This document shows positions 1 to 5,640 of a DNA stretch of 5,709 nt, one piece after another. The DNA is from Micavibrio_B sp964633355. Lineage in GTDB: Bacteria > Pseudomonadota > Alphaproteobacteria > Micavibrionales > Micavibrionaceae. Every line of letters begins with the position of its first letter. Within the stretch, counting starts at the first letter, position 1. The stretch covers positions 1 through 5,709 of the forward strand of contig CAZWGO010000037.1 of NCBI GenBank assembly GCA_964633355.1, given 5' to 3'. The notes beneath the pieces were generated by a model. That model saw only the letters and a program-made list of their open reading frames with translations, was not told where the DNA came from and did not search any database. Made by a program: the position numbers and the translations under genes.

Positions 1-666
1 GAAAGGATTGTCTCGTTGAATCGCGTAAAAAAGCTCGTCACTGTCATCGATGACATAGCTGACCGCCTTTTGGAGTAGCGCAAAAGTCTTTGTCTCCATA
101 AAAATCTCCGGCAGTTCCATTTTCTTGAATACTTTGGCGATCATATGAGTTAGGCCCATAACATAAGCCATTTGCGTGTCGTGATCTTCGGCGGTGGTTT
201 CGAAAATGCTTAAGTTTAAGCGCTTTAAAAATTCAATCACGCAATCTTTGCGCTCACCCCGTACATTGACGACTGCAATATTCAGCCCTTCGATTCCGTG
301 GCGGCCGGATTGCGGTCCGAACAAAGGATGCAAGCTCACCATATCGACGGAAGAGGGAAGAATGTCTGATAAAATTTTGATCGGCAAGCATTTGACCGAT
401 GCGACATCGATCACCAATTGTCCATCGCGCAGAAATGGTTTGATCTCTTCGGCAATCGCGCCCATTTGCTGAACTGGCACAGCCAACACTATGATATCCG
501 ATTTGCAGATTTCTTCGAGACTACCCGTCTTAACATTATAAAGTGCGGTGATATCCGCAAGGTCACGCTTGGCGTCATATATGGCGACGTCGAAATAAGG
601 CGAAACATGTTTCAACATGAATTCACCGAAAGCGCCGACGCCGATAATGGACAAAGTTTGCTTCAT
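1..666 (-). CDS. tyrA: Prephenate/arogenate dehydrogenase (TyrA family), N-terminal part, cut by window edge
   Basis: Reading the minus strand from the ATG at 666 gives 222 codons with no stop, running off the left edge, so the C-terminus is missing. The protein should catalyse the oxidative decarboxylation of prephenate (or arogenate) in cytoplasmic tyrosine synthesis. A Rossmann dinucleotide fold opens the protein: GVGAFG at residues 9-14, then the second strand ending in IYD (D31), whose acidic end suggests NAD rather than NADP. Next come LAVPVQQM (61-68), DVASVK (87-92) and the family hallmark HPLFGP (113-118). H113 matches the catalytic His of the HPMFGP motif in E. coli TyrA. EDHDTQMAYVMGLTHM (160-175) matches the EHDQNMAFIQALRHF segment of the E. 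coli enzyme. No chorismate mutase domain precedes it. An in-frame stop lies just upstream of 666 with no other start codon between, which fixes the start although the ribosome binding site is weak. Prephenate versus arogenate preference cannot be read from this part. Confidence 0.9.
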   Translation of the reverse strand, partial: MKQTLSIIGVGAFGEFMLKHVSPYFDVAIYDAKRDLADITALYNVKTGSLEEICKSDIIVLAVPVQQMGAIAEEIKPFLRDGQLVIDVASVKCLPIKILSDILPSSVDMVSLHPLFGPQSGRHGIEGLNIAVVNVRGERKDCVIEFLKRLNLSIFETTAEDHDTQMAYVMGLTHMIAKVFKKMELPEIFMETKTFALLQKAVSYVIDDSDELFYAIQRDNPF

Positions 667-814
667 TTCATGGCTTATATTAGCTAAACCTCAGATTTAC
701 AATGATATTTCTTGTAAATATGTGGCAGGACAGCAGATTTTCCGGGTTTTTTTCTAATGTAAAATGTCTAATTTGGCGGGACTTTTAAATCTAATGTTAT
801 CAAAGGGAAGAAAT
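667..814. other. Divergent intergenic region between tyrA and the lipoprotein gene
   Basis: These 148 bases separate two genes read away from each other, so they must hold both promoters. I see no palindrome or riboswitch-like structure. The tyrA side has no convincing -35/-10 pair; a minus-strand TATCAT at 707-702 is the best -10-like string. The lipoprotein side has a TAAAAT at 760-765, listed separately. Confidence 0.6.
760..765 (+). promoter_or_regulatory. Possible -10 box for the lipoprotein gene
   Basis: TAAAAT matches the sigma-70 consensus TATAAT at five of six positions and lies about 50 bases before the ATG at 815. This would give a leader of roughly 40 bases. No good -35 box stands 16-18 bases upstream, where the sequence is a T-rich tract. 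The call is therefore weak and rests on one box. Confidence 0.25.
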
Positions 815-1852
815 ATGAATAGAAAATTTATCATGGCCTTGGCAGCAATGGGTCTTCTTTCGGGCTGTATGGGCGGGCCGTCGGCAAAGCAGGGCGTTGT
901 AAAAGGTGCCGAGCAAAAAGGCGGCTTCATGGGCTTAAGCAAAAACGAAGCCGTTCTTGTTACAACGCCAAAGGCGTTTACTGCGGCGGAGCAGGTCGTT
1001 ATAGGAGGCTTTACGGTCGGCTTTGCAACTTATAAAACCGACTCCGTCAAAGCCGGTGGCGGCTTGATGGGTAGCGGTTTTGGCGGCAAATCCACAGCGA
1101 AGAGCACGCTGACAGGTATCGACTCTGCAACTATGCAGAAAATTACCGACGCTCTTTATGCCGATTTTGTAAAGAATCTGCAATCGGGCGGTTATAAGGT
1201 TGTCGATCGCAGCAATCTTTTATCCCATGCGGAATTTGCCAAAACGAATGTAACGAAAGCGCCGTATGAGGATTCCACCGGCGGCCTGTTCGGAAAAGGC
1301 AGCGTAACCAAATTCCATGTTCCATCAGGATTTAACGGGCTTCGCTCTTTCATGGACGTGCCCGGTTTGACAGGCGGATTTGGTTTTAGCAATCCCGCTT
1401 TAGGCGCTGCTGATTACGCAACCAAGACGGGCGTGAAAGTATTGAGTGTTGTCTATGTTCTGGATTTTGCGAATGCAGAAAGCTATGGCGGATGGCATAC
1501 GATGAGTTCTTCCGTACAAGTCGGACAGGGGCTTACTATCGTTCCGAATACGTCGAAAATTTCTTTGATCGGCGGCCAATCTGGCACGTTTAGCAATAAT
1601 AGCGGGGCGATTGTTGTCGGGCAGCCAATTACGTCGATGAAAGAATTTGCAAGCATTGCGGATTCTACAACCGGTGCGTCAAAGGGAGTCGAGATTGCAA
1701 CAAATGTCATTGGCGCACTTGGCGGTATTGGCACGAATTCGACCCGCGTCTATACATTTTCGGCGCGACCAGGTGATTATTCAAGCGCCGCTATCGATGC
1801 AGGGAAAAATGCAACGAATGTATTGGTTGGTAAAATGAAAGCGCTGAAATAG
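815..1852 (+). CDS. Uncharacterised lipoprotein with lipobox signal peptide
   Basis: The 345-residue product begins with a lipoprotein signal: N2-R-K, a hydrophobic core (FIMALAAMGLL), then the lipobox L15-S-G-C18. C18 is the only cysteine in the protein, so it should be the lipidated residue after signal peptidase II cleavage. No Asp follows the Cys, so sorting to the outer membrane is plausible. An in-frame ATG exists at 764, but the start at 815 is preferred because an AGGGAAG-type ribosome binding site (805-810) sits at proper distance and the signal peptide then begins at once. Past the signal lie glycine-rich stretches (81-92, 157-162), a soluble mixed segment TDALYADFVKNLQSGGYKVV (111-130), and a C-terminal helix-like tail rich in Ala, Asn and Lys. 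The pattern 'amphipathic helix, then G-Y-K-V-V-D-R' resembles envelope lipoproteins of the CsgG/FlgO kind, but I cannot assign a family. It is a single-gene transcript ended by the hairpin at 1870-1898. Confidence 0.85.
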   Translation: MNRKFIMALAAMGLLSGCMGGPSAKQGVVKGAEQKGGFMGLSKNEAVLVTTPKAFTAAEQVVIGGFTVGFATYKTDSVKAGGGLMGSGFGGKSTAKSTLTGIDSATMQKITDALYADFVKNLQSGGYKVVDRSNLLSHAEFAKTNVTKAPYEDSTGGLFGKGSVTKFHVPSGFNGLRSFMDVPGLTGGFGFSNPALGAADYATKTGVKVLSVVYVLDFANAESYGGWHTMSSSVQVGQGLTIVPNTSKISLIGGQSGTFSNNSGAIVVGQPITSMKEFASIADSTTGASKGVEIATNVIGALGGIGTNSTRVYTFSARPGDYSSAAIDAGKNATNVLVGKMKALK

Positions 1853-1869
1853 CCGGTCGTATAATTTTT

Positions 1870-1898
1870 AAAAAGCCCGGAACACCCGGGCTTTTTTT
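1870..1898. terminator. Bidirectional intrinsic terminator between convergent genes
   Basis: An 11-bp perfect stem (1870-1880 with 1886-1896, core GCCCGG/CCGGGC flanked by A5/T5) closes a five-base loop AACAC. On the plus strand it is followed by a run of seven T (1892-1898) and would end the lipoprotein transcript. On the minus strand it is followed by TTTTT and then AAAAATTAT, so it can also end the cbs-cgl operon. The operon's last stop codon (TAA, 1899-1897) lies inside the T-run side of the structure. Confidence 0.9.
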
Positions 1899-3060
1899 AT
1901 GCTTTGAATGCTTGCTCAAGATCAGCTTTTAAATCTTCCAGATCTTCGATGCCAACAGACAGGCGGATCAAACTATCAGCAATGCCTAACTTTTCGCGCG
2001 TTTCAGGCGGGATTGTTGCATGGGTCATGATGGCTGGATGCTCGATCAGGCTTTCAATACCGCCAAGACTTTCTGCCAGTGTAAAGACTTTTGTTGCTTT
2101 TAGGAAAGATGTGGCTCGTTCAAGTCCGCCTTTGATCACGATGGAGATCATGCCGCCAAAACCGTTTTTCATCTGGGTTTTTGCCAGTTCATGTTGAGGA
2201 TGACTTGGCAGGCCGGGATAAAAAACTTTTTCGACTTGATTATGCTGTTCCAGCCACTGCGCAATCGCCAAAGCGTTTTCACTATGACGCTGCATGCGAA
2301 GGCCCAGTGTTTTCAAGCCTCGATGGGCAAGAAAAGAATCGAATGGTCCTGCAATAGAGCCAACTGCGTTCTGGATAAACCCAATCTTTTCAGCCAGCTC
2401 GTCGGATTTTGTGACGACCACGCCGCCGATTACATCCGAATGACCATTGATATACTTAGTTGCAGAGTGAACGACGATATCTGCGCCAAGCATAAGCGGG
2501 TTTTGTAGGTAAGGTGAGGCGAAGGTATTATCGACGCCGACTAAAATGCCGTGCTTATGAGCAATCGCTGAAATCGCGGCGATGTCGGCAAGCTTGAGTA
2601 ATGGATTGGTCGGTGTTTCGATCCAGATCAATTTTGTTTTATCGGTGATCGCGGTTTCAACGGCTTTAAGATCGCTTAAATCGACATAGGAAACCGACAA
2701 CCCTGCAGATTTTTTCCTTACTCGCTCAAAGAGCCGGAATGAGCCGCCATAAAGATCGTCGCTCGACACGATATGCGCACCGGCATCAAATATTTCCAGT
2801 ACTGAGCCAATGGCGGCAAGGCCGGATGAAAAAGCAAAGCCTGCCGCTCCGTGTTCAAGCGCGGCGATAGCGCGCTCATAGGCAAAACGTGTCGGATTAT
2901 GGCTGCGTCCGTAATCAAGGCCTTGGTGAACGCCGGGGCCGTCTTGTTTAAAAGTCGATGTCGCGTAAATGGGCGTGATAACTGCTCCTGTTGAAGGGTC
3001 CGGATATTGCCCAGCGTGAATAGCATTCGTGGTAAAGCCTTTGAATATTTTGTCGGTCAT
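1897..3060 (-). CDS. Cystathionine gamma-lyase / gamma-synthase family PLP enzyme
   Basis: This 387-residue protein is a full-length member of the Cys/Met-metabolism PLP-dependent family (usual length about 380-400). Visible residues: the Y50-G-R52 motif that contacts the partner subunit's cofactor phosphate; SSGLAA (78-83) at the phosphate-binding turn; Y104 in DDLYGG, which stacks on the ring; D177 in DNTF, which pairs with the pyridine nitrogen; and K202 in HSATKY, the Schiff-base lysine. SLGGIESLIEHPAIMTHA (331-348) is the C-terminal substrate-side signature. Sequence alone does not separate gamma-lyase (cgl, mccB) from gamma-synthase (metB). D49 before the Tyr is as in E. coli MetB, whereas the upstream cystathionine beta-synthase argues for lyase action: cystathionine to cysteine, 2-oxobutyrate and ammonia. 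The ATG at 3060 lies five bases after the cbs stop. Its ribosome binding site AGGAAAGG is inside the last cbs codons, so translation is probably coupled. A cytoplasmic tetramer is the family norm. Confidence 0.93.
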   Translation of the reverse strand: MTDKIFKGFTTNAIHAGQYPDPSTGAVITPIYATSTFKQDGPGVHQGLDYGRSHNPTRFAYERAIAALEHGAAGFAFSSGLAAIGSVLEIFDAGAHIVSSDDLYGGSFRLFERVRKKSAGLSVSYVDLSDLKAVETAITDKTKLIWIETPTNPLLKLADIAAISAIAHKHGILVGVDNTFASPYLQNPLMLGADIVVHSATKYINGHSDVIGGVVVTKSDELAEKIGFIQNAVGSIAGPFDSFLAHRGLKTLGLRMQRHSENALAIAQWLEQHNQVEKVFYPGLPSHPQHELAKTQMKNGFGGMISIVIKGGLERATSFLKATKVFTLAESLGGIESLIEHPAIMTHATIPPETREKLGIADSLIRLSVGIEDLEDLKADLEQAFKA

Positions 3061-3065
3061 GGCGC

Positions 3066-4484
3066 TTAAGCCTTTCCTGTTCTTTTTCTTAAATGATTGA
3101 GTAGGTCGATTGAGGTAATCAAGCCCAGAAATTTTCCGTTTTCAGTCACGGAAGCGACGCGACCTTTTTCAAAAATAGGCAGTAAATCGGAAATCGTTTG
3201 GGATACATCGACCGTCACAAGATTTTCCGTCATGATCTGTCCGGCTTTGGCTTGAAATCCGTTCGGGTTACCAATGACGTTCATCAAAACATCCGTTTCG
3301 TCGATCAGGCCAATAATTTCGTCATCCTCTATAACTGGCACTTGCGATACATCGAACATTTTCATCTTGGCGTAGACTTGTTGCAAATTATCTTCAGGCG
3401 ATACGAATGCTACATCACCGCTCTTATACTGGCGAGCGATCAGATCGCGTAAGTCATCTGCCGGTACTTCCGGCACCGTCAAGCCTTGATCGTTCAGCCA
3501 GAACGGATTGTAAATTTTCGATAAATATTTGTTGCCGCTGTCACAGACAAAGGTTACGACGCGTTTCTTCTCGGTCTGTGCGCGGCAATATTTAAGCGCG
3601 GCGGCGATCAGTGTGCCTGATGACGATCCGCAGAGTATGCCTTCGCGCTTTAGAATTTCCTGTGACGTTGCAATGCTTTCGCCATCTGTAATCGTATAAG
3701 CCTGCGAGACGAGGGATAGATCGCAATTATCGGGGATAAAATCCTCCCCGATCCCTTCGACCAGCCAGCTCCCGGCCTCGATCATAATGCCATGTTCTAC
3801 ATAGGGCGCGAGGACCGAGCCTTTCGGATCGGCCAAAACCATTTTTGTTTTCGGCGAAACGCTTTTTAGAAAATGACCGACGCCGCTCAATGTGCCGCCC
3901 GAGCCAACGCCGCAGACAATCGCGTCGATATCATGATTCATTTGTTCCCAAATTTCAGGGCCGGTCGTTTTTTCATGGGCGAGGGGATTGGCCGGATTTT
4001 CAAACTGGTTGACATAGAACGCGCCTAAATTATCCGCAATCGCCTTTGCCTTATCCTGATAATAATCGGGATGGCCGCGTACAACATCGGAGCGTGTCAT
4101 AATGACTTCCGCGCCCATGGCTTTCATATGGAAGATCTTTTCCTGACTCATCTTGTCGGGAATAACAAGGACCAGCTTATATCCTTTTTGGGATGCAACA
4201 AGTGTCAAACCCAATCCTGTGTTGCCTGCGGTCGCCTCGACCAGCGTATCGCCGGGTTTGATCTTGCCGTCGGTTTCCGCCGCTTTGATCATACTCAGCG
4301 CTATGCGATCCTTGATCGACCCGCCGGGATTTTGGCTCTCAAGTTTCAGATAAAGCTCGCAGGGTCCTGTATCTATATTATGAACGCGCACCAAAGGCGT
4401 ATTGCCGATCAGATCGAGGACGGACCTGTTCGTATCATTTGAATTCATGGAAGTTGTTTTCTGTGCCGGGAAGGGGAGTATCAT
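3066..4484 (-). CDS. cbs: Cystathionine beta-synthase with C-terminal CBS domain pair
   Basis: The 472-residue enzyme is predicted to condense homocysteine with serine to cystathionine, the first step of reverse trans-sulfuration. The catalytic fold-II PLP domain spans about 20-330: LIGNTPLVR (25-33), the cofactor lysine K58 in NPGGSIKDR, the substrate loop TAGNTG (85-90; Ala where many relatives have Ser), the phosphate loop GVGSGGT (192-198) and CGSSSGT (285-291), whose Ser contacts the pyridine nitrogen. VEGIGEDFIP (242-251) is typical of cystathionine beta-synthase. Two CBS motifs follow, about 354-407 and 416-466. They form a Bateman module that binds AdoMet in the human enzyme, so allosteric control is possible. 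The N-terminal haem-binding segment of the animal enzyme is absent. A second in-frame ATG at 4448 would give 460 residues and leaves about 10 residues before the fold, which looks more usual; neither start has a good ribosome binding site. The gene is first in an operon with the gamma-lyase family gene. A cysteine synthase role is a less likely alternative, given the Bateman module and the partner gene. Confidence 0.92.
   Translation of the reverse strand: MILPFPAQKTTSMNSNDTNRSVLDLIGNTPLVRVHNIDTGPCELYLKLESQNPGGSIKDRIALSMIKAAETDGKIKPGDTLVEATAGNTGLGLTLVASQKGYKLVLVIPDKMSQEKIFHMKAMGAEVIMTRSDVVRGHPDYYQDKAKAIADNLGAFYVNQFENPANPLAHEKTTGPEIWEQMNHDIDAIVCGVGSGGTLSGVGHFLKSVSPKTKMVLADPKGSVLAPYVEHGIMIEAGSWLVEGIGEDFIPDNCDLSLVSQAYTITDGESIATSQEILKREGILCGSSSGTLIAAALKYCRAQTEKKRVVTFVCDSGNKYLSKIYNPFWLNDQGLTVPEVPADDLRDLIARQYKSGDVAFVSPEDNLQQVYAKMKMFDVSQVPVIEDDEIIGLIDETDVLMNVIGNPNGFQAKAGQIMTENLVTVDVSQTISDLLPIFEKGRVASVTENGKFLGLITSIDLLNHLRKRTGKA
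3068..3076 (-). promoter_or_regulatory. Ribosome binding site of the downstream gamma-lyase gene, inside the cbs coding end
   Basis: On the minus strand the last cbs codons read ACA GGA AAG GCT TAA, holding an AGGAAAGG purine tract about 10 bases before the next ATG (3060). With only five bases between stop and start, ribosomes finishing cbs are well placed to reinitiate on the second gene. Confidence 0.6.
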
Positions 4485-4521
4485 TCATGTTGCTTTCTAT
4501 TGGCTTGTTAAACACGTGCAT

Positions 4522-4537
4522 TCCGGCGTAGGCCGGA
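4522..4537. repeat. Small REP-like GC-rich hairpin
   Basis: TCCGGC (4522-4527) and GCCGGA (4532-4537) form a perfect 6-bp stem with loop GTAG, preceded by CAT. The shape, ATTCCGGC-loop-GCCGGA, recalls the short palindromic repeats scattered between genes in many proteobacteria. Only one copy is in this window, so repeat status is inferred. No T-run follows on either strand, so it is not a standard terminator. If the minus-strand promoter at 4594-4621 is real, the hairpin lies in the cbs mRNA leader. Confidence 0.4.
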
Positions 4538-4593
4538 GAAAAATGGACGGTTAACAACAGATTTTGAACATGTTTTTTAATTACCTTCGAACA

Positions 4594-4621
4594 AGTCTAG
4601 GCGGGTTGGAAGCAATGTCAA
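4594..4621 (-). promoter_or_regulatory. Candidate sigma-70 promoter of the cbs operon
   Basis: On the minus strand a perfect -35 box TTGACA (4621-4616) is followed, after 16 bases, by TAGACT (4599-4594), which matches the -10 consensus at four of six positions. Transcription would begin near 4587 and leave a leader of about 100 bases before 4484. The -35 box is one arm of the inverted repeat at 4616-4635. Confidence 0.5.
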
Positions 4622-4635
4622 ATGCAAATTTGACA
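4616..4635. promoter_or_regulatory. Perfect inverted repeat spanning both divergent -35 boxes (possible operator)
   Basis: TGTCAAAT (4616-4623) and ATTTGACA (4628-4635) are exact reverse complements around a four-base centre, GCAA. Each outer arm supplies a TTGACA on one strand, pointing toward cbs on the minus strand and toward the guanidino-enzyme gene on the plus strand. A dimeric regulator bound here would cover both -35 elements. The alternative is that the symmetry merely reflects two good -35 boxes placed back to back, but the match extends two bases beyond each hexamer. The regulator is not in the window. Confidence 0.5.
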
Positions 4636-4658
4636 AGTTTCTTATTTTAACATAATAA
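4630..4658 (+). promoter_or_regulatory. Candidate promoter of the guanidino-enzyme gene
   Basis: TTGACA at 4630-4635 is a perfect -35 box. A 17-base spacer leads to TAATAA (4653-4658, three of six); CATAAT (4651-4656) is a better -10 box (five of six) at a shorter 15-base spacer. The region is very AT-rich. Transcription would start near 4665, with a leader of about 20 bases carrying the AAAGGG ribosome binding site (4674-4679). Confidence 0.45.
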
Positions 4659-4686
4659 ATATTAAATAAATCTAAAGGGTCGATTA

Positions 4687-5640
4687 ATGCGTTTATATTC
4701 GAAGTTCATGCTATGCGCTGCCGGGCTATTGTGGGCGGAGCCTGCGAATGAAGCCATGACCCCGTCCGGCTATCTCTCCTCATTTGTAATGGTATCTCCA
4801 GAAGAAATATCGGCAATCAATGTAATTGAAAAAATGAAAATACAGGCAAAATGGAAGGCAATCAAAGGTGCTGTCGAAAATGCCGGTGGTCGCGTTGTAA
4901 CTATAGAGGGTAGTAACCAATTAGGCGGACAAAAAGAAGTCTGGACGCGGGATAAATATCTTTTAGTGGGTAACATTGCTTATTTGCCGGATAATTCAGT
5001 AGCTTTGAGCCTCCCCGGGACATACGCCAGCGAAATAGATCAGATGGAAATTTTCCTGCGCAATCGCGGCCTTAAAACTGTAAGAGTCAAAGATGCTTGG
5101 TTTGAAGGCGGTAACGTCATCCAGCACGTTAAAACAAAAACAATCTTTCTTGGGTTTCAATATGGGCATTCGGCTCAATTGCTGGAAGAAGCCATTAATA
5201 AAACGCAAAAAGAAAAATACAAAGTTCTGCCTGTTGAGTTAGTAAACGCAAACCGGCCCGATATTTCAGTAAATCAGGATGGAAGCTATCTTTATCATCT
5301 TGATACTGGGATGAGTGAGCCTCTTGCAGGAGGGGAAGTATTACTTTCGCACGACATTACTGATCCTGATACCTTCAAAAAAATCGTCGAAATTATTGGT
5401 CATGAAAATATTATATTTTTAAGCCACGAAGATTCTATCGGTTATGCGGCAAATCTCATTTCTGTTGGTAGAACTGTTATAACAAGCTCTATCAGTAGAC
5501 ATTTGCGGACAAGCCTTGAAAGTAAAGGTTATAAAGTCGTTGAAGGTAAAGATTTCAGCTTCGATCAGCTTGGATTTGGAAATAGTGGTCCTCACTGCAA
5601 CGTGAATGTTTTACCGCCGAAAGCTTTGGGAATTATTTAA
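4687..5640 (+). CDS. Guanidino-group-modifying enzyme (DDAH/arginine deiminase/amidinotransferase superfamily), probably exported
   Basis: The 317-residue protein shows the superfamily's catalytic layout in the right order: WTRD (86-89, cf. the FTRD of arginine deiminase, Asp contacting the guanidine), FEGGN (139-143, catalytic Glu E140), YHLD (203-206, catalytic H204 with D206), AANLISVG (254-261) and, near the C-terminus, GPHCN (301-305) with C304 as the expected nucleophile. Members hydrolyse or transfer the amidino group of arginine, methylarginines or related guanidines through a Cys-bound intermediate; the exact substrate is not readable here. EGGN replaces the commoner EGGD. Family proteins often begin near the FVMVSPEE segment (33-40); here about 30 residues precede it: R2, K6, a hydrophobic core FMLCAAGLLWA (7-17) and an Ala-containing stretch to about residue 23, which looks like a Sec signal peptide. 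Export to the periplasm is thus inferred. The start at 4687 is backed by AAAGGG (4674-4679), eight bases upstream. The gene looks more AT-rich than cbs (spot count: 22 G+C of 60 at 5161-5220 versus 29 of 60 at 3901-3960). No terminator is seen after the TAA. Confidence 0.82.
   Translation: MRLYSKFMLCAAGLLWAEPANEAMTPSGYLSSFVMVSPEEISAINVIEKMKIQAKWKAIKGAVENAGGRVVTIEGSNQLGGQKEVWTRDKYLLVGNIAYLPDNSVALSLPGTYASEIDQMEIFLRNRGLKTVRVKDAWFEGGNVIQHVKTKTIFLGFQYGHSAQLLEEAINKTQKEKYKVLPVELVNANRPDISVNQDGSYLYHLDTGMSEPLAGGEVLLSHDITDPDTFKKIVEIIGHENIIFLSHEDSIGYAANLISVGRTVITSSISRHLRTSLESKGYKVVEGKDFSFDQLGFGNSGPHCNVNVLPPKALGII

Larger units (their letters stand above)
4485..4686. other. Divergent regulatory region between cbs and the guanidino-enzyme gene
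   Basis: About 200 non-coding bases lie between two genes read away from each other. The cbs-proximal half contains a GC-rich hairpin (4522-4537). The centre has a perfect inverted repeat (4616-4635) overlapping two opposed TTGACA boxes. The last 45 bases before 4687 are strongly AT-rich. I could not match the cbs leader to any known SAM- or SAH-riboswitch pattern. Confidence 0.75.

Noticed and set aside
194..687. Two plus-strand open frames across the left end
   Set aside because: They lie opposite the tyrA coding frame, whose motifs are unmistakable, and their translations show no family features.
741..757. T-rich tract resembling a terminator tail
   Set aside because: No stem precedes it on the plus strand, and no gene ends upstream, because tyrA is read away from it.
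764..814. Upstream in-frame ATG giving a 362-residue lipoprotein
   Set aside because: It lacks a ribosome binding site and would bury the signal peptide 17 residues inside. The start at 815 has AGGGAAG at good spacing and an immediate lipoprotein signal.
1904..2508. Plus-strand open frames across the gamma-lyase gene
   Set aside because: They are antisense to a full-length enzyme with all catalytic residues and lack any recognisable domain.
4071..4442. Plus-strand open frame of 123 codons opposite cbs
   Set aside because: It is antisense to the conserved cofactor-binding part of cbs; its openness follows from the cbs codon pattern.
4485..4590. Riboswitch (SAM or SAH type) in the cbs leader
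   Set aside because: Apart from the one 6-bp hairpin I could not find the conserved cores or paired helices of the classes I know. A covariance-model search would settle it.
4708..4716. Possible lipobox (FMLC) in the guanidino-enzyme N-terminus
   Set aside because: The Cys is residue 10, too near the start for a lipoprotein signal, and most of the hydrophobic core comes after it. An ordinary Sec signal fits better.
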